Part shown: positions 6,224-13,470 of the stretch, one piece after another
How positions within the stretch are numbered: position 1 is the first letter of the stretch
Layout: each line of letters begins with the position of its first letter
Assembly (NCBI GenBank): GCA_029565375.1
Contig: JAKQOF010000124.1
Location: 1 to 18,948 of the forward strand
Direction: 5' to 3'
From: a bacterium
GTDB taxonomy: Bacteria > Patescibacteriota > Saccharimonadia > Saccharimonadales > Saccharimonadaceae
Length of the DNA stretch: 18,948 nucleotides
Notes under the pieces: model-generated
Seen by the model: only the letters and a program-made list of their open reading frames with translations
Told to the model about the DNA's origin: nothing
Database searches by the model: none
Made by a program: the position numbers and the translations under genes

Positions 6224-9136
6224 TTGGCAGAACATCTTATGTTAGGATTTACTATCACGACAGTGATTATTCTTGCGGTAGTGGGTATTGTGATTGCCTT
6301 TGTTGTTTCGCAGTATAAGAAGACACTCCGAGAGGCGAAGAATTATGAGCGTGGGCTTAAGATGGTGTCACTATATATTCATATTCCACCATCAAGCGAT
6401 GATTTGGAAAAGAATGGACGCGATGAACGTGATGTGACAGAAGAGATATTATCGCAAGCTCAGGTTATGTATAACATTATCGCAAGTACGGCGACGAAAG
6501 GGTTTAAAAGTAAGATATACGGACAGCGGCACTTGTCGTTGGAGATTGTTGCGCACGGAGGACTCGTTCATTACTATGCAGTCGTACCAACTGTTCTTAT
6601 CGATGTCGTCACACAAGCTGTGGCAGCGGCGTACCCAGCAGCGCGCCTGCAAGAAGTTGACGAAAGAAATATTTTTAATCAAGCAGGTAAGTTGAGCGGC
6701 ACGATCGGCGGTGAATTCACACTTAAAAAGAACTTTGTCTATCCAATCGCCACCTACCAAGAGACAAAACGAGATGCTGCGAGAGCGTTATTAAACGCGC
6801 TGTCAGCTGCCTCACGCGAAGACGGCATTGCGATACAGTTGTTAATTCGTCCAGCGCACGAAGGGTGGACGCATAGCTCGATTGAAACTGCAAACAAAAT
6901 TAAAAAAGATAAGGGCGAAAAACATTCAGGCGGGGGCGTCCTTGCGATGCGTGGGTTAATGGAGGCGTTATGGAAACCACCTGAAATTCATGAGATTAAG
7001 CCTGAAGACAAACAACTGTCATCTTTGGAGCAATCTTTAGTAGAGGCTATTGAAGAAAAGACGCGTTATCCTGGCTATGAGACCTTAGTACGTGTTGTTG
7101 TGTCATCGAATACGGTTGCTCAGTCGCAAACGTTGTTGAAGAACGTCGTTGCTGCGTTCTCATTATTTGATTCGGCAACCAACAATGGCTTTAAGTTTAC
7201 GGTTGCTAAAGATATTGAAGAGCTAGTCACGGCCTATATCTTTCGATTCTTCCCGCAGACTGTTCGTGAGAATATACTCAACAGCGTTGAACTTGCGACA
7301 TTATTTCACTTGCCTGATCAAAACAGCATTCCGACGTCACAAGTTGAGCGTCAGATGGCAAAACAGGTAGATGGTCCAACACAGTTGATGGATGAGGGCT
7401 TTTTGCTGGGCTATAACGAGTTTAGGGGCATAAAAAAGCAGATTCGGCTCAGCACGAACGATCGCCGCAGACACACGTACATTATTGGTCAGACAGGAAC
7501 AGGTAAGTCAGGTCTGCTCGAGAACTTGGCATACCAGGACATAATGGATGGTAAGGGGCTTGCGTTCATTGATCCGCACGGTGACTCAACAGAGAGACTG
7601 CTTGGGATGATCCCTAAGGAACGTGTCGAGGACGTCATCTACTTTAGTCCAGCTGACATGGATAACCCAATAAGTCTTAATCTGTTCGAATTTGAGAATG
7701 ACGACCAGAAGGACTTTATCATTCAAGAGACAATCGCAATGTTGTACCGATTGTATGACCCGGGCCACACCGGTATTATTGGTCCACGTTTTGAATCATG
7801 GTTTCGTAATGCTGCGCTGACGGTAATGGCTGACCCTGCTGGCTCAAGCTTCCTGGATGTTCAGCAGGTCTTTGTTGACCAGGCGTTTGCAGATGAGAAA
7901 ATAAAACACCTGAGGAACCCTGTTGTGCTGGACTTTTGGAACAAAGAGATGGCGCAGACAACTGATGCAAATAAGTCAGAAATGCTAGGTTGGTTTGCCA
8001 GTAAATTTGGTGCGTTTTTAACAAACGAGATGATGCGCAATATTATCGGACAAACCAAAAGTGGTTTTGATCTTCGCGATATTATGGACAATAAAAAAAT
8101 TCTGCTGGTTAACCTTTCAAAAGGTCGTACGGGTGAAATTAATTCGCAGCTATTAGGTATTATCTTCGTCATGAAGTTTCAAGCAGCAGCCATGGGGCGC
8201 GCCGATATCCCCGAAGACGAACGAGAAGACTTTGCACTATATGTAGATGAGTTCCAAAACTTTGCGACAGATAGCTTCGAATCGATTCTATCTGAAGCAC
8301 GTAAATATCGTCTAAATCTTATCCTCGCAAATCAGTTCATGACACAACTGACAGACAAGATTAGGGAAGCCATCATTGGAAATATTGGCACAGTTATTAG
8401 CGGTCGTATCGGTATTACTGATGCAGAGCTTTTGCAGAAGAAGTTTGCGCCGACGTTTGATGCAGAGGACTTAACAAAACTACCAAATTTCCAAACTGTT
8501 ACGTCGGTCATGATTAATAACGTGCCTTCAGCCGCATTTAGTATGTCTTTACTGCCCCTGATGGGCAAGTCAAATCCGCAACTTCGTGATGCACTGAAGA
8601 AGCTTTCAGCGGCGAAGTATGGTCGACCTCGTGCTGAGGTTGAGCGTGATATACTTTCTCGACTTGGCGCTGGTGACTCCGCAAAGAAGGCAAAACTCGA
8701 AGCACTCAAGCAAGCACAGCAACAACGACTATCTGCTACTCAACCAAATACAACTCCCAAGAGCACATCACCAACACCTGGCTCGGGTTCGTCTTTCCTG
8801 GATGAGTGGCTGGCGAAACGTCAACAACTTTCGGCCTCTGGGCCATCACAGCCATCCGCTAAGCCACCAGTAGCGATAGACGCGCCAAAGACAGCACCCT
8901 CAGAGTCAAGTGCCTCTAAGACCGCACACGAAGTCCCCAGTGATAAGGAGACTAAGAACGATAGCAGTACGCTTCAGGACGTACCTCAAGTACTAGAGGA
9001 TCAACAAACAACACACGGCTTTGTCGTAAAGACCGAGGAAGACTTGTCAGATATTCTTGAGCATAAGAAACATCACGAAAAGCTTCGTATACGAGACGGC
9101 GACGACGCTGACGAGATTTCGATTAAATTACGTTAA
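6224..9136 (+). CDS. Membrane-anchored VirD4/HerA-type ATPase
   Basis: This 970-residue protein is a P-loop ATPase of the type IV secretion coupling-protein (VirD4/TraG, HerA-FtsK) class, which moves DNA or protein through a membrane channel. One N-terminal membrane span lies at residues 7-29. Residues 45-400 are a region I know only from CPR homologues. The motor carries Walker A GQTGTGKS at 422-429, FIDPHGDSTE at 448-457, Walker B ALYVDEFQNF with D675/E676, and LANQ at 701-704. Residues 815-970 are a low-complexity, probably disordered tail rich in Ala, Gln, Ser, Pro and Thr, ending in a charged segment. The start is either TTG 6224 or ATG 6239; neither has a good ribosome-binding site. No VirB4, VirB6 or relaxase gene is nearby, so the function and substrate are open. 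Confidence 0.9.
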   Translation: MAEHLMLGFTITTVIILAVVGIVIAFVVSQYKKTLREAKNYERGLKMVSLYIHIPPSSDDLEKNGRDERDVTEEILSQAQVMYNIIASTATKGFKSKIYGQRHLSLEIVAHGGLVHYYAVVPTVLIDVVTQAVAAAYPAARLQEVDERNIFNQAGKLSGTIGGEFTLKKNFVYPIATYQETKRDAARALLNALSAASREDGIAIQLLIRPAHEGWTHSSIETANKIKKDKGEKHSGGGVLAMRGLMEALWKPPEIHEIKPEDKQLSSLEQSLVEAIEEKTRYPGYETLVRVVVSSNTVAQSQTLLKNVVAAFSLFDSATNNGFKFTVAKDIEELVTAYIFRFFPQTVRENILNSVELATLFHLPDQNSIPTSQVERQMAKQVDGPTQLMDEGFLLGYNEFRGIKKQIRLSTNDRRRHTYIIGQTGTGKSGLLENLAYQDIMDGKGLAFIDPHGDSTERLLGMIPKERVEDVIYFSPADMDNPISLNLFEFENDDQKDFIIQETIAMLYRLYDPGHTGIIGPRFESWFRNAALTVMADPAGSSFLDVQQVFVDQAFADEKIKHLRNPVVLDFWNKEMAQTTDANKSEMLGWFASKFGAFLTNEMMRNIIGQTKSGFDLRDIMDNKKILLVNLSKGRTGEINSQLLGIIFVMKFQAAAMGRADIPEDEREDFALYVDEFQNFATDSFESILSEARKYRLNLILANQFMTQLTDKIREAIIGNIGTVISGRIGITDAELLQKKFAPTFDAEDLTKLPNFQTVTSVMINNVPSAAFSMSLLPLMGKSNPQLRDALKKLSAAKYGRPRAEVERDILSRLGAGDSAKKAKLEALKQAQQQRLSATQPNTTPKSTSPTPGSGSSFLDEWLAKRQQLSASGPSQPSAKPPVAIDAPKTAPSESSASKTAHEVPSDKETKNDSSTLQDVPQVLEDQQTTHGFVVKTEEDLSDILEHKKHHEKLRIRDGDDADEISIKLR

Positions 9137-9140
9137 GGCC

Positions 9141-9167
9141 AAGCTAAGTTCGTAGCTAGCTTTTTTT
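9141..9167 (+). terminator. Terminator of the VirD4-like gene run
   Basis: AAGCTA (9141-9146) pairs with TAGCTT (9157-9162), followed by a T run to 9167. The stem is short (6 bp) with a 10-base loop, so it may be weak. It overlaps the last codons of the convergent gene. Confidence 0.5.
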
Positions 9168-9734
9168 GCCGGTGATAACAGCACGAAGGTAGTCATAGAT
9201 AATACCAACCGCCCATCCGATAATAAACGCGGCAATTGTTTCAAATCCAGATAACCGGTATCCGACAACTTTTGCGACAACATAGACAGCGAGTGTCAGG
9301 ACAAACGCACACACAGCTCCAGATAATATTGCATTTGGACGTGCAATCGTGCCACCAACAACTTCACTTGTCTTCTCGACGACTTTATTATGGATAACCT
9401 TGCTAAATACTCTACTAGGAACAGGTAGCTCGGCTTGTACATCTTTCATCTGCTTCTTGAAGCTCGCTTCTCGCTGTTTTTTCGAGATGGGACCACGGCG
9501 AGAAGGGGATGAGTTTTCAGCCGGCTTTTTCTTCTCAGCACCTCCACGCTCGACGCTAATTGCAGTCTCCAGTGCTTCCACACGAGCTTCTTCGGCTTTG
9601 GCCTCAGCATTACGAGGACTTTCAGCTGTCTTTTCGATAGCATCACGTAGTTTTTCTTGTTGTTCGGCGGCAACTTCTCGAGAATCGATGTTGATTTCTT
9701 GATTGTGCTCGCCTTGTTCTGGACTACCGCTCAT
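9156..9734 (-). CDS. Coiled-coil protein with two C-terminal membrane spans
   Basis: I do not recognise this 192-residue protein. Residues 1-100 are hydrophilic and charged, with a Glu/Ala/Lys-rich stretch at 20-60 likely to form a coiled coil and a basic segment near 79-95. Two membrane spans follow at about 134-157 and 163-184, ending in a short basic tail (TGKKS). The layout suggests a cytoplasmic helical arm tethered to the membrane. The ATG at 9734 has a good AGGAG ribosome-binding site, which overlaps the stop codon of the upstream surface-protein gene (gap 8 bases), so the two are translated from one mRNA. It may help place or assemble the surface protein, but that is inference. Confidence 0.85.
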   Translation of the reverse strand: MSGSPEQGEHNQEINIDSREVAAEQQEKLRDAIEKTAESPRNAEAKAEEARVEALETAISVERGGAEKKKPAENSSPSRRGPISKKQREASFKKQMKDVQAELPVPSRVFSKVIHNKVVEKTSEVVGGTIARPNAILSGAVCAFVLTLAVYVVAKVVGYRLSGFETIAAFIIGWAVGIIYDYLRAVITGKKS

Positions 9735-9742
9735 ACTTACTC

Positions 9743-11335
9743 CTATATTGTTCCTGAATTAAGGTTACGGCGGATCAAACGGACTTCTTTATTAACTTGT
9801 CGGCTGCGGAGGTAGAAGTAGGTAACAACCGAGACAACAATGCCGGCAAAAATCATATTCTCTGTTGGTCCCGTTGTCGGCAGTTGAGTAACGACGTTTT
9901 CAACAACTTTTGGTCCTGGACAGTCGACTTTAATTGAGACGCTGTTACCAAAGACGTTGATCATCGTACAGTCGTATGACGCTGCTTCACTTTGACCTTT
10001 TGCCGTAGCAGGGATAGTATCAAGCAGTTTTACTGTAAAGACACGTACTTGCTTTTCACCTGCCTTCAAGTCAATTGATGGCCAGGAAAGCGTTTTGGTA
10101 CTTGCGTTAAATGTACCACCTCCGTTATCTACAATTGTTGCATATTCAAGAACGTCTTCGAGTTTTTCGTCGAGTGTGACGGCTTGCGTAAGAAGTCCGA
10201 TATTCTCCACGGTGATAGAGTAGCGTATTTGATCGCTTTGCCCAGCAGTTACGGTTGTTGCATCAACAGATCCTTGTGAGAGGTTGATGGCTGACTTTGT
10301 TTGAATAACTTTAGCTTCACAATCAGCGTCTTTGAACCAGATCGTTGCTTTACCAGGACAAGGCTGACAATTCTTGTCTTCGACTGTCAGACTAGCGTTC
10401 AGCGGACACTTGTCGGGCGGGACAACGGTCAGCTTTGTTATACAGCTCGTTGCAATTTTGACACCAACTGAAGTTGTCACCTCGACTTTAGCAGTGTACG
10501 TACCAACGTCGTTTAAGCTAAATGTTCCAGAACTCACATTGAGTTGGGTTGATGCGACACTTTTATTAAAGACTGTTGCGCCAGCACTATTCTTGACGGT
10601 AAATGTGTACTTGCTGACGGTTGCACCATACGCAGTTGCTGCAGTTGCATTCAGTTCGAACTGTTTACGGCTGACAATTTTACCAGTCAATACGGTACAA
10701 GACGCAGTAGGTACCGGCACGGGTGGCGGTGGTGGTGGCGGAGGAAGCGGGGGAGGTGGAATATTTTTTGTCACCAGGTTGCCACAGTATTGCATAATGG
10801 CAAACCAGCCCGCTTTTTGTGAATTTCCGATCCATCCATAGATACTGTCAACACCGTTGGCTAGCGTCATAGGACGCGCGTAGACAGTTGTTATGTAGTT
10901 GCCGGTCGCCCCTTTTATTGTCACCGCCTGCTCGCCTTGAGCTGCGCTAAAGCGTGGCTGTCGGCCCCAAGAGAGTGTTCCCGGTGTCATCCAATAGCCG
11001 AATTGCGCTGCAGCAATTTCTTGGCGAGTAATCCCGGTGTAATTCATGATGTCTTTGAGGTTATTGGTGTTTGCGTCGTATGGTCGGAGAAAGTTGTCGA
11101 GTGACTTGTTGGCACCAAGTCCAAGTCCACCAGGAACAAAGTCACCTGAGCTTGATGCGTTTGCTGATTCTGATGGCTGAAAGACGACAAGACTTTGCAC
11201 AACAAGTGCAAGTGCTACGAAAATAAGACCCAGGCGCCGAGTAACTTCTTCTTTACGTAGTCTTTTTGCGTAAAAGCCGAGTTGATGGGCGAGAGCTGGA
11301 CTGAAAGAAAGATTTGATACAATTTTTCTAAACAT
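9743..11335 (-). CDS. LPxTG-type cell-surface protein with polyproline stalk
   Basis: This is a 530-residue exported protein. A hydrophobic segment at residues 35-52 after a basic N-terminus is a signal peptide or anchor, with SANA-type cleavage possible near 60. Residues 60-190 are a Gly/Trp/Tyr-rich domain I do not recognise. Residues 193-209 are almost all proline. A PKD-like beta domain lies at about 210-305, a Cys-rich linker at 310-340, and a DUF11-like repeat domain at about 355-465. The C-terminus has QLPTTGP (LPTTG 485-489), a hydrophobic span and an Arg-rich tail, the layout of a sortase sorting signal. The tail after the span is about 20 residues, longer than in most Firmicute substrates. 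No sortase gene lies in the window. The ATG at 11335 has no ribosome-binding site. It may act in host attachment. Confidence 0.88.
   Translation of the reverse strand: MFRKIVSNLSFSPALAHQLGFYAKRLRKEEVTRRLGLIFVALALVVQSLVVFQPSESANASSSGDFVPGGLGLGANKSLDNFLRPYDANTNNLKDIMNYTGITRQEIAAAQFGYWMTPGTLSWGRQPRFSAAQGEQAVTIKGATGNYITTVYARPMTLANGVDSIYGWIGNSQKAGWFAIMQYCGNLVTKNIPPPPLPPPPPPPPVPVPTASCTVLTGKIVSRKQFELNATAATAYGATVSKYTFTVKNSAGATVFNKSVASTQLNVSSGTFSLNDVGTYTAKVEVTTSVGVKIATSCITKLTVVPPDKCPLNASLTVEDKNCQPCPGKATIWFKDADCEAKVIQTKSAINLSQGSVDATTVTAGQSDQIRYSITVENIGLLTQAVTLDEKLEDVLEYATIVDNGGGTFNASTKTLSWPSIDLKAGEKQVRVFTVKLLDTIPATAKGQSEAASYDCTMINVFGNSVSIKVDCPGPKVVENVVTQLPTTGPTENMIFAGIVVSVVTYFYLRSRQVNKEVRLIRRNLNSGTI
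10721..10759 (+). repeat. G-rich tract (polyproline codons on the other strand)
   Basis: The plus strand reads as repeated GGT, GGC, GGA and GGG triplets, encoding the minus-strand polyproline tract. At least eight GG runs with one-base spacers, plus a run of five G, give two-tier G-quadruplex potential on the strand that serves as transcription template for the surface-protein gene. Confidence 0.6.
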
Positions 11336-11369
11336 AGCCGTTTTTTTGTTTTATTTACCTCTTGTCATC

Positions 11370-11399
11370 ACATTAGCATAAGAAATATGTTCAGCGCAA
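11370..11399 (-). promoter_or_regulatory. Promoter of the surface-protein gene pair
   Basis: On the minus strand TTGCGC (11399-11394) and TAATGT (11375-11370) are 18 bases apart, with TGC before the -10. The start would be near 11363, giving a leader of about 27 nt without a ribosome-binding site. The -35 box lies back to back with that of gyrB. Confidence 0.5.
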
Positions 11400-11403
11400 T
11401 AGC

Positions 11404-11450
11404 TTGAGTGAACACAATTTTTTCGTTATAATGGTGATATTGTATATAAT
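11404..11450 (+). promoter_or_regulatory. Tandem promoters of gyrB
   Basis: P1 is TTGAGT (11404-11409), 17 bases, then a perfect TATAAT (11427-11432). A second perfect TATAAT at 11445-11450 lacks a good -35 and may be a second start. In several bacteria gyrB promoters respond to supercoiling; nothing here proves that. The GTG start of gyrB has a GGGAG ribosome-binding site at 11474-11478. Confidence 0.65.
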
Positions 11451-11485
11451 GACTGTTAGTCTGAAGCAAGTGAGGGAGCGTTACA

Positions 11486-13468
11486 GTGGTTAAACAAAAA
11501 GTTGATAATTCTTATGATGGGTCGCAGATCCAAGTTTTAGAGGGTCTTGAGCCGGTTCGTAAACGTCCGGGAATGTATATTGGTAGCACCGGTTATGACG
11601 GTGTACACCACTTAATTAAAGAGATTGCCGATAACTCTATTGATGAGGCCATTGCAGGCTATGCTAGCCGTATTGATGTCGCCATTCTTGAGGATGGCGG
11701 TGTAACAGTCACTGATGATGGTCGTGGTGTCCCGGTTGATAATAACGCTAAAACAGGGTTAAGCACTGTCGAGACTGTTTATACGGTTCTTCACGCTGGC
11801 GGTAAGTTTGGAAACGGTGGCTACAAGGTGTCATCTGGACTTCACGGTGTGGGTTCGAGTGTTGTAAACGCTCTATCGACACGCATGATTGTCGAAGTTG
11901 TTCGTGATTCTCAGCTATACCGTATTGAATTTGCGCAAGGTGTAACGACAATGCCACTCAAAAAGTTGGGTAAGACTGATCGTCGTACCGGTACAACAGT
12001 GACATTCTACCCAGATCCGACGATTTTCAAGGAGACTGTCGAGTTTGACTACAAGTGGGTCGTCAACTACTTACGCCACCAAGCGTATCTGACGAAAGGT
12101 ATTTATGTATCCGTTGTTGATAACCGGACTAATGAGCGTGAAGCGTTCTACTTTGAAGGCGGTATTCAAAGCTACGTGAAGCACCTGAACATCGGTAAAG
12201 ATGTCGTTGCTGACGATATCTTTTACGTTGAACGTCAGATTGAGGACTCTGTTGTCGAGGTCGCTGTGCAATACAACGAGACGTTTGTTGAAATCGTAAA
12301 GCCATTTGCAAACAACGTCCTTACACCCGATGGTGGTACGCATTTGGTTGGTTTTCGTTCAGCATTAACACGTGTTATCAACGACTATGCTCGTAAAAGC
12401 GGTTTACTGAAGGAAAAAGAAGAGAATCTGAGTGGTGATGACATCCGCGAAGGTTTGACTGCAATTATCCTTGTGAAGCTTCCAGACCCACAGTTTGAAG
12501 GCCAAACAAAGAACAAACTTGGTAATCCTGAAGTTCGTCGATACGTTGAACAAGTGATGAATGAGTACTTCTCGTACTATCTGGACGAAAACCCTAACGT
12601 CGCAAAAAAGATCGTGGGCAAAGCCCTTTTGGCTGCACGCGCACGAAAAGCTGCCAGGGCTGCACGTGACAATGTTATCCGTAAGGGTGCTCTCGATGGC
12701 ATGAGTTTGCCAGGTAAGCTTTCTGACTGTTCGAGCAAAGATCCTTCAGAGTCAGAGCTCTACATCGTAGAGGGTGAGTCAGCTGGTGGATCAGCCAAAT
12801 CTGGACGTGACAGCCGAACGCAGGCTATCTTGCCACTTCGTGGTAAGGTATTGAACGTCGAACGTGCACGACTTGATCGTATGCTGGGTAACACTGAAAT
12901 TGTAAACCTTATTAAAGCGCTTGGTGTGGGTATTAGTGATCAATTTGATATTTCAGGACTTCGCTATCACCGAATCATTATTATGACCGACGCCGATGTC
13001 GACGGTAGCCACATTTCAACACTCCTACTAACGTTCTTATTTAGGTATATGAAGGAAGTCGTTGACGGCGGTTACGTGTATTTGGCAAAGCCACCGCTGT
13101 ATTTGATGCGTGCGGGGACAAGCAAGAAGTTTTATGCATATAACGATGAGGAAAAAGAAGCAATTTTGGATCAACTCATCGCTGATCGTAAAGTAAAGGG
13201 TACTCAAGTAGACGATGCATCAGATCGTAACAAACAAGCAGGACTAACAGCTTTGCAGCGTTACAAGGGTCTGGGTGAGATGGATGCAGAACAACTATGG
13301 GATACGACAATGAACCCAGAAAACCGTGTGCTTATTCAGGTCAAAGTCGAAGACGCCGAAAAAGCTGATGCAATCTTTACAAAATTGATGGGTGACCAAG
13401 TCGATCTTCGTAAAGGATTTATTCAGAGCCGTGCCAAATTTGTTAAGTTAGAGGAATTGGACGTTTAA
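11486..13468 (+). CDS. gyrB: DNA gyrase subunit B
   Basis: GyrB is the ATPase and metal-binding half of gyrase, which adds negative supercoils to DNA. The length of 660 residues matches the short form without the large insert seen in proteobacteria. The GHKL ATPase site shows E46 and N50 (KEIADN) and D77 in VTDDGRG. The TOPRIM domain shows E429 in VEGESAGGSAKSG and D502, D504 and D506 in TDADVDGSHI. QRYKGLGEMD near 591-600 is the conserved tail motif. The start is GTG at 11486 with GGGAG 7 bases upstream. gyrA follows after 2 bases, so the subunits are made from one mRNA. An assignment as topoisomerase IV ParE is less likely because the partner has a GyrA box. Confidence 0.98.
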   Translation: MVKQKVDNSYDGSQIQVLEGLEPVRKRPGMYIGSTGYDGVHHLIKEIADNSIDEAIAGYASRIDVAILEDGGVTVTDDGRGVPVDNNAKTGLSTVETVYTVLHAGGKFGNGGYKVSSGLHGVGSSVVNALSTRMIVEVVRDSQLYRIEFAQGVTTMPLKKLGKTDRRTGTTVTFYPDPTIFKETVEFDYKWVVNYLRHQAYLTKGIYVSVVDNRTNEREAFYFEGGIQSYVKHLNIGKDVVADDIFYVERQIEDSVVEVAVQYNETFVEIVKPFANNVLTPDGGTHLVGFRSALTRVINDYARKSGLLKEKEENLSGDDIREGLTAIILVKLPDPQFEGQTKNKLGNPEVRRYVEQVMNEYFSYYLDENPNVAKKIVGKALLAARARKAARAARDNVIRKGALDGMSLPGKLSDCSSKDPSESELYIVEGESAGGSAKSGRDSRTQAILPLRGKVLNVERARLDRMLGNTEIVNLIKALGVGISDQFDISGLRYHRIIIMTDADVDGSHISTLLLTFLFRYMKEVVDGGYVYLAKPPLYLMRAGTSKKFYAYNDEEKEAILDQLIADRKVKGTQVDDASDRNKQAGLTALQRYKGLGEMDAEQLWDTTMNPENRVLIQVKVEDAEKADAIFTKLMGDQVDLRKGFIQSRAKFVKLEELDV

Positions 13469-13470
13469 TC

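Noticed and set aside
10374..10841. 155-codon plus-strand open frame with a glycine run
   Set aside because: It is the antisense shadow of the surface-protein gene; the glycine run is the complement of the proline codons.
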